From assembly GCF_028728065.1 (NCBI RefSeq), contig NZ_CP117812.1, forward strand, positions 1,178,001-1,242,000: DNA of 64,000 nt, given 5' to 3'. The translations under genes were made by a program, and so were the position numbers. Below are positions 49,207-57,851 of this stretch, in pieces. The stretch comes from Lentisphaera profundi. GTDB taxonomy: Bacteria; Verrucomicrobiota; Lentisphaeria; Lentisphaerales; Lentisphaeraceae. The notes under the pieces are model-generated. The model was not told the origin of the DNA. It ran no database searches and saw nothing but the letters and a program-made list of their open reading frames with translations. Positions within the stretch are counted from its first letter, which is position 1. The number at the start of each line of letters is the position of its first letter.

Positions 49207-52200
49207 GCAAAAAATACGTTCTGATTTTTACAATACTTAGCTGTCTTTGTCACGGTAATACCGTGAGTGAGAGCAAAGTACTAAAAATATACATCCTCGC
49301 CGGTCAATCGAACATGGAGGGCCAGGGAGCCATCGCTTCGCTAGACACTCCAGGAACACTCGAGTACACGGTGGCAAACGATCCCGACAAGGCTTACCAG
49401 TTTTTGCTTGACGCCGACCGTAAGTGGCTTGTTCGCGATGACGTCTCGATCCGATATATCAGCAAACATGGTAAACTAGCCCCAGGCTACGGTGGAGCCC
49501 ACTATGCGCCGCCTCTACTCATAGGACCAGAACTCGGTTTCGGTCACTATCTAGGGGAACGCATGGAGAACAAGGTTTTGCTTATTAAAGTTGCGTGGGG
49601 TGGTAGCACACTCGCTGCCGACTATCGACCACCGAGTGCAGAAGGAAACACAGGACATCTCTATAAGGAGGTTCTTCGACTCGTTAAGGAAACACTCTCT
49701 GATCTTAAGACCTATGTTCCCGACTACCAAGGACAGGGCTACGAGATTGCCGGATTCGTTTGGCACCAAGGATGGAGTGACCGCATCAAGCCAAAGTTTA
49801 CAGCAGAGTATGCGAATAATATGGCCAACTTAATCCGAGATATGCGCAAAGATCTTGCTGTACCGACGCTTCCCTTCGTCATCGCCACTACCGGAATGGA
49901 CGGGGAGAAAAGATACACCGATCTCGAGCGCGCCCAGCTATCACTGGAAGATTCAAAGGTTTTTCCGGAATTCGAGGGCAAGGTATCGGTGATCGATACC
50001 AGAGTCGGTGGCTACAAGGGCATGGACTTCTGGTATGACTCCGCTGTCTCTCCCTCCAGCGACTCCACGCACTGGAACAGGAACACGAAGAGCTATCTGA
50101 ATTTGGGAATGGCCATGGCCGACGCAATGCTCCTGCTCACAGCGGAAAAAGTTCGCACAAAGCCAGCGTTTTTTGATTTGAGCCAGCTGCCTACGAGTGG
50201 GCAATCTCGCCAAGCCAAACTCCAAGGGGTTTTTGAAAAGGGTGAAAAGCACAAGTATAGCGATAGGCATGACGATAATAAGTTGTGGATATTTCGACCA
50301 CAAGATTTGCAAGCGGGGGAGCAGCGCCCATGTGTATTTCTGATTCATGGTGGAAGCTGGTCAGGTCACCCCATGGATTATGGAGCCTATGCGGCTCAGC
50401 TAGTGAGCAAGGGCTATGTTGTGGTAATTATTGAGTGGCGTCGTTACGATGTAAAGCAGGGCTTCTCACCAAAGGATTGCCTAGCTGATTGCCTGACGGC
50501 ATACCGTTGGGTGAAAAAGCGGGCCAAGAGCTTTAATATTTCGGCAGATGAGATGTTTATCGTCGGTAATTCAGCCGGCGGTCATTTGGGTCTATCCATG
50601 CTGACCATGGAAGGACATGACGATCCGCAAGATGATCAGTCTATAAAGATTGATCCCAAGGGGCTGATTCTGATCAATCCGGCGATCGATTTAGTCGATG
50701 GCTGGCATGATGGCCAAAGGCGCTGTCGGGCATTCAATATGAATCCAGCTGAATTTTCACCTGCGCATCAGGTGAAAGCGGGACTGCCACCGACTCTAGT
50801 GATCAGTGGATCTGAGGACGGAGTGATTACTCCTCAGCAGATTCTTGCCTTCAAGAAACGTATGGAAGCCAAAGGTAATCAATGTGAATTTTCAGAATAT
50901 GCCGATGCCAACCATGGGGCATTTCATTGGGCTCAAACGCAAGTGGGCAATAAGTACTTTTTCCCAGCAATGGCTGATATTGAGAGATTTATCACATCCG
51001 TAAGTGGAGGTAAAAGTGCATTGGCTCTCGAAATCAAGCCGGCGATTGAAAAAGGTCTCACCTATGCGAAGACCCGTTACGACTCCAGCTACGGTCCGAT
51101 CGAAACCAGATGGAAGGTGGCCGACGGATTTGTGATCCTGGATGTGACTATCCCTGCGAAGACTACTGCTACGGTGCATATTCCGACCAAATCGCATTTT
51201 AATGTTTTCGAGGGCAAAAAGCGTGCTTATCAGGTAGAGGGCGTGAAGTTCCTGCGCATGGAAGAGGGGCACGCGCTGTTTGAAATCGGCTCGGGTTCCT
51301 ACCATTTCAAAAGCGTCGACCAGGCATTCGACCTGAGTCAATCGCCGAAAAACTGGCTCGAGAGTCAGCCGATTATCAACGAGATGTTGTCTGCAGGGGA
51401 GATGCACGCCTACAGGAGCAAGCATCCCGACAATAAGCTCTGGGTTTTCCGGCCGGAAGGTTTGAAGAAAGACGAGTTACGACCTTGTGTTTTCTATATC
51501 CACGGTGGAAGTTGGAGCGGCAATGCTTCCATGTTTGCGCCTCAGTCTATCTACCTTGCAAGGCGAGGTGTTGTCGGAGTCTCCATCGAATTCCGCCGAT
51601 ACAATAAGGGTCAGAATATTTCTCCTGAGGATTGTCTATCAGACTGTCTCTCGGCCTACAGGTGGATTAAGAAGAATGCGCATTCACTCAATATTGATCC
51701 TGATCGTATCGTGATCTCCGGCGGCTCGGCTGGTGCGCATCTGGGACTGTCGATGCTGACACTTAAAGGTTATGACAATCCGGAAGATGATCAAACAATA
51801 CCCATCGACCCCAAAGGGCTGATTTTGATCAATCCAGCCATCGATCTGGTTGACGGCTGGCAGCACGGACAGAGTCGGTGCTGGGCTTTTGATATGGATC
51901 CTAAAAATTTCTCTCCAGCACATCATGTGAGAACCTATCTTCCGCGAACCTTAGTCATCAGCGGCAGCAATGATAACGTTATCACACCTAAGCAGATCCG
52001 AGCTTTCCAGAAGCGTATGAAGGGAAAAGGCAATCAATGTGAATTCATTGAGTACCCGAATGTGGGACATGGCGTATTTAATTATGGCTTCAGCGGTATT
52101 GGTAGCGAATATTTCTTCAAGGCAATGAAGAATGTAGAAGAATTTCTCGTTCCGTTGGCAAAGGCCTCTGAAGTGACATTCATTCGCGATAAACCAGCCG

Positions 52201-52796
52201 TGAATAATGGGCTAAACTTTGTCCAAATCAAAAACGATTCTAATTCCGGAATCAGCTCTAAAAAGAGCTATACACACGCCATGGACTTTGGTCAGGGATC
52301 GGTATCCACCGTCAATGGCGTGGTTTTTTCCCGGGATTTCAATCTGGTCGCAGGCGGACGCTCGAACTCGGGTTCCCGTACGTTTGGAAAAGAGATGCAT
52401 CCTGGAAGTCATCCTCCCGCGGTAAGCGGACATGTCGCGAACTTGTTTCATGATTTCAATTTCGCTTCCCTGCAGGGCACTATCGAATTAAGCGGATTGG
52501 TCAGCGGAAAAAAGTATGAACTCTGCCTCTATAATCGAGCCTGGGATTATGCCCGCACTTCGCGCACTTTTCTTATCAGCTATGACGTAGGAGGGGATGG
52601 TTCTGTCGAGTTCACCAGTCCGCTTATCGACCAGAACAACATAGCTGCGGTATCGAAGGAACTTTCGGGAAATATATCCTGGGCAATGAGCTATGTTTAT
52701 ACGGCTGATAAACAGGGAAAGATACGTATGACGATCGATTCTAAAAACTCTGGCAGCACCTACCATCTTTATGCACTGACCAACGAAGAGCTGTAG
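49203..52796 (+). CDS. Giant esterase: SASA-type domain plus two tandem BD-FAE hydrolases
   Basis: A 1197-residue secreted protein (signal about 1-20). Residues about 28-305 are a sialate-O-acetylesterase (SASA) domain of SGNH type: IYILAGQSNMEGQG, LIKVAWGGSTLA, GFVWHQGWSD. Residues about 340-600 are a first BD-FAE alpha/beta hydrolase (FLIHGGSWSGHP, IVGNSAGGHLGLSM, ISGSEDGVITPQQ, ANHGAFHW). Residues about 735-985 are a second (FYIHGGSWSGNA, ISGGSAGAHLGLSM, ISGSNDNVITPKQ, VGHGVFNYG). A beta-rich part of about 180 residues closes it. The two hydrolases are tandem duplicates. GC content is visibly higher in the SASA part and from about 51.0 kb on than in the first hydrolase, so the gene looks mosaic. 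A leftover fragment of the first hydrolase lies just downstream. It is coupled to the GH106-like gene and probably deacylates the same glycan. Confidence 0.85.
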   Translation: MSKKYVLIFTILSCLCHGNTVSESKVLKIYILAGQSNMEGQGAIASLDTPGTLEYTVANDPDKAYQFLLDADRKWLVRDDVSIRYISKHGKLAPGYGGAHYAPPLLIGPELGFGHYLGERMENKVLLIKVAWGGSTLAADYRPPSAEGNTGHLYKEVLRLVKETLSDLKTYVPDYQGQGYEIAGFVWHQGWSDRIKPKFTAEYANNMANLIRDMRKDLAVPTLPFVIATTGMDGEKRYTDLERAQLSLEDSKVFPEFEGKVSVIDTRVGGYKGMDFWYDSAVSPSSDSTHWNRNTKSYLNLGMAMADAMLLLTAEKVRTKPAFFDLSQLPTSGQSRQAKLQGVFEKGEKHKYSDRHDDNKLWIFRPQDLQAGEQRPCVFLIHGGSWSGHPMDYGAYAAQLVSKGYVVVIIEWRRYDVKQGFSPKDCLADCLTAYRWVKKRAKSFNISADEMFIVGNSAGGHLGLSMLTMEGHDDPQDDQSIKIDPKGLILINPAIDLVDGWHDGQRRCRAFNMNPAEFSPAHQVKAGLPPTLVISGSEDGVITPQQILAFKKRMEAKGNQCEFSEYADANHGAFHWAQTQVGNKYFFPAMADIERFITSVSGGKSALALEIKPAIEKGLTYAKTRYDSSYGPIETRWKVADGFVILDVTIPAKTTATVHIPTKSHFNVFEGKKRAYQVEGVKFLRMEEGHALFEIGSGSYHFKSVDQAFDLSQSPKNWLESQPIINEMLSAGEMHAYRSKHPDNKLWVFRPEGLKKDELRPCVFYIHGGSWSGNASMFAPQSIYLARRGVVGVSIEFRRYNKGQNISPEDCLSDCLSAYRWIKKNAHSLNIDPDRIVISGGSAGAHLGLSMLTLKGYDNPEDDQTIPIDPKGLILINPAIDLVDGWQHGQSRCWAFDMDPKNFSPAHHVRTYLPRTLVISGSNDNVITPKQIRAFQKRMKGKGNQCEFIEYPNVGHGVFNYGFSGIGSEYFFKAMKNVEEFLVPLAKASEVTFIRDKPAVNNGLNFVQIKNDSNSGISSKKSYTHAMDFGQGSVSTVNGVVFSRDFNLVAGGRSNSGSRTFGKEMHPGSHPPAVSGHVANLFHDFNFASLQGTIELSGLVSGKKYELCLYNRAWDYARTSRTFLISYDVGGDGSVEFTSPLIDQNNIAAVSKELSGNISWAMSYVYTADKQGKIRMTIDSKNSGSTYHLYALTNEEL

Positions 52797-52820
52797 CATA
52801 ATGATCTGTGCCATGAAGAT

Positions 52821-52985
52821 AGTAATGGATGTGGGTCGATTACTCCTCAGCAAATTCGTGCCTTCAAGAAACGTATGGAAGTCAAAGGTAATCAATGTGA
52901 GTTTTCAGAATATGCCGATGCCCACTATGGAGCATTTTATTGGGATCAAAGGCAAGTGGGCAATAAGTTCTTTTTCCATAAATGA
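52821..52985 (+). pseudogene. C-terminal fragment of a BD-FAE hydrolase, duplicate of the gene upstream
   Basis: This 165-bp stretch encodes ITPQQIRAFKKRMEVKGNQ and EYADAHYGAFYWDQRQVGN and ends at TGA 52983-52985. Bases 52838-52985 match 50825-50972 of the giant esterase gene at roughly 85-90% by eye, which is the end of its first hydrolase domain. It has no start codon of its own. It reads as the original 3' end of that hydrolase gene, left behind when the second hydrolase and C-terminal parts were inserted. Confidence 0.8.
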
Positions 52986-53075
52986 CTTATATTGAGATAG
53001 TTATAAAAAAAATAATGGCTAGTAAAGGCTTGCCTAAACCCAGTCAAATTAAAGAAAAACCTAAGGAGAAAGACC

Positions 53076-55625
53076 GTGAATAAAAAAGATCTTAGTTCAG
53101 CAGACCAAGTTAGTGCAAGTAAAAAGGGCGGTAGATTTTTAGCCGTCATGTGTCAGGCTTTGTTTTTTTGTCAGCTTAGCGCGAGTCCATCGACTCCAGC
53201 AAGCGAGATCAATATAAAAGAGGATTTTAAAGTCGAACTTTTGTATTCTGTACCCAGAAGCCAAGGCACTTGGGTGGCGATGACTTTTGATGATAAGGGT
53301 CGCCTATATACCCATACAGAGAGGCAGCAATTGTTCCGTATTACACCTCCAGGCTTAGGAAAAAAAGAAGCTCTGAAAGTTGAGCCAATAAAAGTGGATT
53401 GGCGAGTAAAATCAGGCCGTGGCAGTGTGCAAGGCATGGCCTTTATTAATAAAAAGCTCTACATGGTTCGCAATGGCAATCATGCCAAAGAAAATTATGT
53501 CCCCGATTCAATTGTGCGCCTAAGTGATTCCAATAATGACGAGCAATTAGATAAATTAGAATACCTCTTTGATATTCCTTCTGTTCCAGGCGAACAAGCG
53601 CCATGGAATGAACATGGCATGCATGCCATCGTGGCTGGACCTGATGGCAAGTCTATCTATGTCGTCAGCGGTGATCGCAATCCCTTGCCAGCGAAAAAAG
53701 GCCTGGCGCCCCCTCACTGGAATCAAGATGCTTGGGGAAAGCAATACCTCAAAGACCCTTATGTGGGAGGCTGGGTAATGCGCGCTGACCTCGAGGGAAA
53801 AAATGTTGAGTACTTCTCTGTTGGCCTCCGCAATTGCTACGATATTGCCTTTAATTCACATGGGGACCTCTTTACTTACGATAGCGACTTAGAATTTGAT
53901 ATTGCTTTACCCCAATATCGACCCACAGCTATTCGCCATGTTATGAGTGGTGTCGATGCTGGTTGGGGTGGGCGTGGTGGTCATATGAATAAAAGTTTCA
54001 ATTCAGATTTTGAAGAAATCCAAGCGCCGATAAAAAATATTGGGCCCGGCTCTCCTACGGGAGTCGCTTTTGCCTATGGCGCAAAATTTCCCGCCAAGTA
54101 CCAAAGAGCCTTTTACGCTTGTGATTGGAGTTATGGCCGCTTATTCGCGGTTCATTTAAGTCCTGATGGAGCCACTTACAAAGCAGAAATCGAAACTTTT
54201 CTAAGTGCTCAAGGATTGCCTATTGTGGATTTAGCGGTATCGCCTCTAGATGGCGCACTCTACTTCACCGTGGGTGGACGGGGAACTCAATCTAGTCTAT
54301 ATAGAGTGACTTATACTGGTGATGAAAAATGTGCTCCTGTTCAAGCGCTTCCCTTAGATAAGCAATCTACAGAAAGACGTCAAGCGCGACTCAAGCTGGA
54401 AAAATTTCATGGACAAGTAAATCCAAAAATTGTTGCTCAAGTGTGGTCTAGTTTAGCTGATGAAGATCGCAGTACTCGTTCAGCTGCACGCATTGCACTG
54501 GAGTGGCAAAAGCTGGAGCAGTGGAAAGGCAAAGCACTTACAGAGGCAAATGTACGTATAAAGTTGCAAGCCCTTATCGCATTAGCGCGTTGTACTGATG
54601 GTCAAAAAAGTGTGCAAGCCGAGCTTATCAATGCACTCAATAGCCTAAAATTTGGTAGCTTAAGCGCAGATGAAAAAACTTGGTACTTGCGCGTCTTAAC
54701 TCTGTCACATATTCGCCATGGAAAATATTCGCCCAATGAAGCTAAAAAAATCATTGCGAAATTTGAAGCGCAACTACCAGATAAGGACCGTCGCGTCAAT
54801 CTGGCGATTGTGACCATGTTGTCGCATTTAGGGAGTCGCCAAATGATTAAACCTAGCCTAGATCTCTTGAAAAAGAGCCGCACTCAAGAAGAGCAAGTAG
54901 TCTATACCGAGAGTTTACTTAGGATCCCTAAAGCTACGTGGAGTCTTGAACAAGGAGAAGCTCTTTTTAAAATAGCGGCAGAATCAACGAGACAATGGAA
55001 GGGGGGCGCACGCGTTAAGTCCTATCGCGAACGGACTCTTAAGGGGATGGTAAATATCTTAAGTGAAGAACAAAAACAACTTTTTGCCAAAGAAATTGCC
55101 GCACTCAAAAAACCAAGCACCTTGCTTACTGGGAAGGGACGTTCTTTTGTTAAAAATTGGAAAATTAAAGACCTTGCAGGCAGCCTCGAGGAGGGTTTAA
55201 AACAAAAACGGGATTTAGCCAATGGTCGAGCTTTGTACGCTGAAACCGCCTGTATTACTTGCCACAATTTTAATGGTGAAGGCGGGCTTGCTGGACCTGA
55301 CTTGAGCAGTGTAGGAGGTCAATATAACGCCCACGATTTGCTTGAGAATATATTAAGCCCAAGCAAGGTCATTAATGAACAATATGGATTAATGATTTAT
55401 AATATGAAAGATGGTACAAGCCTACAGGGACGAACGATTAACATGGTGGGGAATGAGTTAATGGTTGCAAGTAACCCCCTTGATCCAGGGTCATCAGAAT
55501 TACGTCTCTCAAAGGATAAAATTAAAAATATTTCTGCTTCTACCCACTCCTTCATGCCTCCTGGCTTACTCAACTCCCTTAGCCAAGAAGATATACTCGA
55601 TTTATTGGCATACTTACTGCAGTAA
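53076..55625 (+). CDS. Secreted beta-propeller dehydrogenase + HEAT + cytochrome c protein
   Basis: The start is GTG 53076, preceded by AAGGAGAAAG. The 849-residue protein has a signal or anchor segment near 22-40, a glucose/sorbosone-dehydrogenase-type propeller at about 45-420 (LRNCYDIAFNSHGDLFTYD, GPGSPTGVAFAYGAKFPAKYQ, FTVGGRGTQSSLYRVTY), HEAT-like helical repeats at about 430-690, and a cytochrome c domain with heme motif CITCH at 726-730. It is a paralogue of the last three quarters of the 12442-16158 fusion but lacks its DUF1080 and galactose-binding domains; a separate DUF1080 gene follows at 56068. It follows the carbohydrate operon on the same strand. Oxidation of a sugar with electrons passed to the attached heme is inferred. 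Confidence 0.87.
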   Translation: MNKKDLSSADQVSASKKGGRFLAVMCQALFFCQLSASPSTPASEINIKEDFKVELLYSVPRSQGTWVAMTFDDKGRLYTHTERQQLFRITPPGLGKKEALKVEPIKVDWRVKSGRGSVQGMAFINKKLYMVRNGNHAKENYVPDSIVRLSDSNNDEQLDKLEYLFDIPSVPGEQAPWNEHGMHAIVAGPDGKSIYVVSGDRNPLPAKKGLAPPHWNQDAWGKQYLKDPYVGGWVMRADLEGKNVEYFSVGLRNCYDIAFNSHGDLFTYDSDLEFDIALPQYRPTAIRHVMSGVDAGWGGRGGHMNKSFNSDFEEIQAPIKNIGPGSPTGVAFAYGAKFPAKYQRAFYACDWSYGRLFAVHLSPDGATYKAEIETFLSAQGLPIVDLAVSPLDGALYFTVGGRGTQSSLYRVTYTGDEKCAPVQALPLDKQSTERRQARLKLEKFHGQVNPKIVAQVWSSLADEDRSTRSAARIALEWQKLEQWKGKALTEANVRIKLQALIALARCTDGQKSVQAELINALNSLKFGSLSADEKTWYLRVLTLSHIRHGKYSPNEAKKIIAKFEAQLPDKDRRVNLAIVTMLSHLGSRQMIKPSLDLLKKSRTQEEQVVYTESLLRIPKATWSLEQGEALFKIAAESTRQWKGGARVKSYRERTLKGMVNILSEEQKQLFAKEIAALKKPSTLLTGKGRSFVKNWKIKDLAGSLEEGLKQKRDLANGRALYAETACITCHNFNGEGGLAGPDLSSVGGQYNAHDLLENILSPSKVINEQYGLMIYNMKDGTSLQGRTINMVGNELMVASNPLDPGSSELRLSKDKIKNISASTHSFMPPGLLNSLSQEDILDLLAYLLQ

Positions 55626-56067
55626 GGGGGCGCACTTTATTTTTGGCACTATCGTTTCCCTCCAGCGTTGGGGTGGCAGTAAAAGAGATTTTTTTTTTTA
55701 AAAAATGCCTCTCACGCAGGACTAAGCTTGTGGGTTATGACTTTATAATCAGACGGGCTTATCTGCCTCACCGTTTAGGACGGATTCGTGGTAAATTGAG
55801 GAATGGCTTCGCTTGTAGGTAAGCGTGTTTATTCCTGTGTTTTTGAGAGTTCGTATTCCGCCGCGCTCTGTCAGCACGACGGAGCTGGGGGAAGAAGTGC
55901 TACAGAGCTAATTAGAATAATATAAAAGTGCATTAGATAGCATTTTTTATCCATGTTATGGGGTTTGTCTCATGACAAAAAGGGGATTACTTTTTTAAAG
56001 TTTTTACTACATGACTGCAAAGTTTAAAATTAACCCAAGCCATATTAATAATCTATAAGGAATTATT
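55626..56067. other. Non-coding stretch between the cytochrome fusion and DUF1080 genes
   Basis: About 440 bp without a supported coding frame. It starts with a poly-T/poly-A patch near 55690-55703, then a slightly GC-richer part (55720-55900) with no recognisable motif or inverted repeat, and an AT-rich upstream region of the DUF1080 gene. No promoter can be named with confidence. Confidence 0.4.
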
Positions 56068-56790
56068 ATGAAATATTCATTATTCACAATCGTAAGCTTA
56101 TTTTACATATGCTGCGCCTCTATTTTTGCTGCAGATAAACCCTATCAAGTAAAACTTGCAGATGCCAAATTATTATTTAATGGCAAGGATCTCACAGGCT
56201 GGATAGGCAATCCTAAATTCTGGTCGGTAAACGATGGTGCGATATACGGCTCCACTCACGTGAATAGGACTGCGGGGAATACCTTTTTAATTCTCGATGC
56301 TGAGGACGTCGAAGACTTTCATCTTGTCTATGAAGCCAAATGTGTCAATCACAACTCTGGTGTGATGTATCGCTCTGTGGTTCTCGATAAAGAGAAATTT
56401 ACTATGAAAGGCTACCAGTGCGACCTTCACCCTAGTACAAATTACTGTGCCATGCTATATGGAGAGAGAGAACGTGGTATCATCACTACCCGTGGGCAGA
56501 AAATGGTGATTGATAAATCGGGGAACAAGAAAGTGATCTCTTACGACCCCCCTCCAAAAGTCGACATTGCCCAATGGAATACATATGAAGTTATCTGCAA
56601 AGGCAGCAAAATCACCCACAAAGTCAACGGTAAATTCGCACTTGAATTAACGGATAATTGGACCGGACGTATCAAAAAAGGCAAGATCGGCTTACAGCTT
56701 CACGCCGGTGAAGCGATGGAAGTTTATTTCCGTAATATTAAGTTGAAGCGCTTCGAAAAAGCAAGTCAGGAAAGCAAGTCAGGAAAATAA
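56068..56790 (+). CDS. Secreted DUF1080 protein (3-keto-disaccharide hydrolase-like)
   Basis: A 240-residue protein with a signal peptide (1-21, CASIFA) and a single DUF1080 concanavalin-type domain (LLFNGKDLTGWIGNPKFWSV, NHNSGVMYRSVV, WNTYEVICKGSKITHKVNG, GKIGLQLHAGEAMEVYFRNI). Studied members of this family cleave 3-keto-glycosides. It matches the first domain of the 12442-16158 fusion. It lies 442 bp downstream of the propeller/cytochrome gene on the same strand, so this locus has in separate genes what the other locus has as one protein. A good ribosome site (TAAGGAATT) precedes the ATG. Confidence 0.88.
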   Translation: MKYSLFTIVSLFYICCASIFAADKPYQVKLADAKLLFNGKDLTGWIGNPKFWSVNDGAIYGSTHVNRTAGNTFLILDAEDVEDFHLVYEAKCVNHNSGVMYRSVVLDKEKFTMKGYQCDLHPSTNYCAMLYGERERGIITTRGQKMVIDKSGNKKVISYDPPPKVDIAQWNTYEVICKGSKITHKVNGKFALELTDNWTGRIKKGKIGLQLHAGEAMEVYFRNIKLKRFEKASQESKSGK

Positions 56791-56917
56791 GGATCAGATC
56801 ATCGGTGTCCACCTAAAAGGAGAGAAGGGACGGGTGATTTTTTGGGAATGAAAAGTCTGCTTTTCACACAACTAAGTTATAGCATATATTTATTGGTATC
56901 TATTAAAAGGATAATCT

Positions 56918-57059
56918 ATGCGTAGCGCCAGACTCAAACCCAAAGAAGGAACTTATTATCACCTCCTAAATCGTGTGGGTGGAGAGATTTTTTTTTCCAT
57001 TCGGCCATAATCAAAAATTAATGTTCTTGGAGATAAGTAGTGCATTAGGTATAAGATGA
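56918..57059 (+). pseudogene. Internally deleted REP-associated (RAYT-type) transposase gene
   Basis: The 5' end from ATG 56918 encodes MRSARLKPKEGTYYHLLNRV, the hallmark N-terminus of REP-associated tyrosine (Y1/IS200-like) transposases. After about 22 codons the reading jumps frame to FGHNQKLMFLEISSALGIR and a TGA at 57057-57059, which resembles a C-terminal end of such proteins. The roughly 200 residues between, including the HUH and Tyr catalytic motifs, are missing. The REP-like repeat block begins at the last codons of this remnant, as expected for a RAYT gene and its repeats. Confidence 0.75.
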
Positions 57060-57411
57060 TGACCTTTAATTTGACTCATAGATTCAATCTATATTAATAG
57101 CATCGAAGATGCGTCATGTTTTAGCCTTGGAGGGAAGGCGAAGCCCACTCCCAAGGAATTGATTATCAATCATTAGATCATCGAAGATGGTCAATTAATT
57201 CGCCCTCGTCGAGGGTGTACAGGTTTTCAAATAGAATGATTTCACACCTATAAGCCAGCATCGAAGATGCGTCATGTTTTAGCCTTGGGGGGAAGGCGAA
57301 GCCCACTCCCAAGGAATTGATTATCAATCATTAGATCATCGAAGATGGTCAATTAATTCGCCCTCGTCGAGGACGAGATTTATAATGTATGTCCCCACCT
57401 GGGGTTTCACC
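57041..57411 (+). repeat. Left arm of a long inverted repeat built of REP-like hairpins
   Basis: This block matches, in reverse complement, the right arm at about 62843-63137. It is made of small dyads: GCATCGAAGATGC, a CCTTGG...CCAAGG pair, CCATCTTCGATGAT-type and CCCTCGTCGAGGG. It contains a tandem duplication: 57099-57214 and 57257-57372 are 116-bp copies with one mismatch, 158 bp apart, where the right arm has one. The rest of this arm continues at 59429-59505 beyond the inserted IS. It has no coding frame. Confidence 0.85.
57403..57411 (+). repeat. Target site duplication of the IS, left copy
   Basis: GGTTTCACC immediately before the left end of the IS is repeated at 59420-59428 right after its other end. 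Joining the flanks across one copy restores the sequence found uninterrupted in the inverted right arm (CCAGGGTTTCACCCCAGG, read on the minus strand near 62911-62927). Confidence 0.85.
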
Positions 57412-57418
57412 CTGGCTT

Positions 57419-57754
57419 TTATACACTTTTTTGAAGAGCTAATAATTCGAGGGAAAGGTCTATCCATTCACCAGTCAATTGTTTAAGTTTTTTATAGTTG
57501 TGAATTTGCTCTGAAACATTGTGTAGATCTGCTTCTTTTATGAACTGTGTATATCCTTTGCCTTTTCTCCTATAACTAAGCTTATGATATGGCCCATGCT
57601 TTTGGGGATCCTGCTTGTCTTTACACTTACAGCTGGGGTTTCCACACACATTATATTGTTGTGAAATACTTCCAGGTCGGAGTTCTCCTAGTTCAGAGAT
57701 TTCCTGTTTTATTCTTTCGATTCGTGCTTTTATTTCCTGATCAGTTTTACTCAT
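57419..57754 (-). CDS. DUF6788-like small protein carried by the IS
   Basis: I choose ATG 57754 because AAAAGGGG lies just upstream; the frame extends upstream through the palindrome without sense. The 111-residue protein has an N-terminal coiled-coil-like helix (EIKARIERIKQEISEL), a cysteine cluster of C-x4-C-x-C form (CGNPSCKC), a PQKHGPYHKLSYRRKGKG segment and a helical end (NYKKLKQLTGEWIDLSLELLAL). This pattern recalls the DUF6788 family often found beside transposases. The cysteines may bind zinc. It overlaps the left terminal repeat region and is divergent from the transposase, so it could regulate or assist transposition (inferred). Confidence 0.75.
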   Translation of the reverse strand: MSKTDQEIKARIERIKQEISELGELRPGSISQQYNVCGNPSCKCKDKQDPQKHGPYHKLSYRRKGKGYTQFIKEADLHNVSEQIHNYKKLKQLTGEWIDLSLELLALQKSV

Positions 57755-57774
57755 TATAAAGCCCCTTTTATTCG

Positions 57775-57822
57775 TTGAAATAATTACCGATATCACTATA
57801 GTGATATCGGTAATTATTTCAA
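57775..57822. promoter_or_regulatory. Perfect 48-bp palindrome between the two IS genes
   Basis: Bases 57775-57822 are a perfect palindrome with no spacer, centred between 57798 and 57799; the right half reads TAGTGATATCGGTAATTATT then TCAA. It lies between the starts of the divergent small-protein and transposase genes, 20 bp from the former and 29 bp from the latter. It may be a double operator, a shared promoter control site, or a cruciform-forming transposition control element. The binding protein is unknown; either gene product is a candidate. Confidence 0.85.
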
Positions 57823-57851
57823 TATAAATCAATCGATGGAAGGTGATTAAA

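Noticed and set aside
55626-56067. Decayed gene between the cytochrome fusion and DUF1080 genes
   Set aside because: Short open stretches on both strands give no recognisable protein segment.
57041-57411. CRISPR array
   Set aside because: The repeat unit is 116-158 bp with internal hairpins, only two copies, and no spacer pattern or cas genes.
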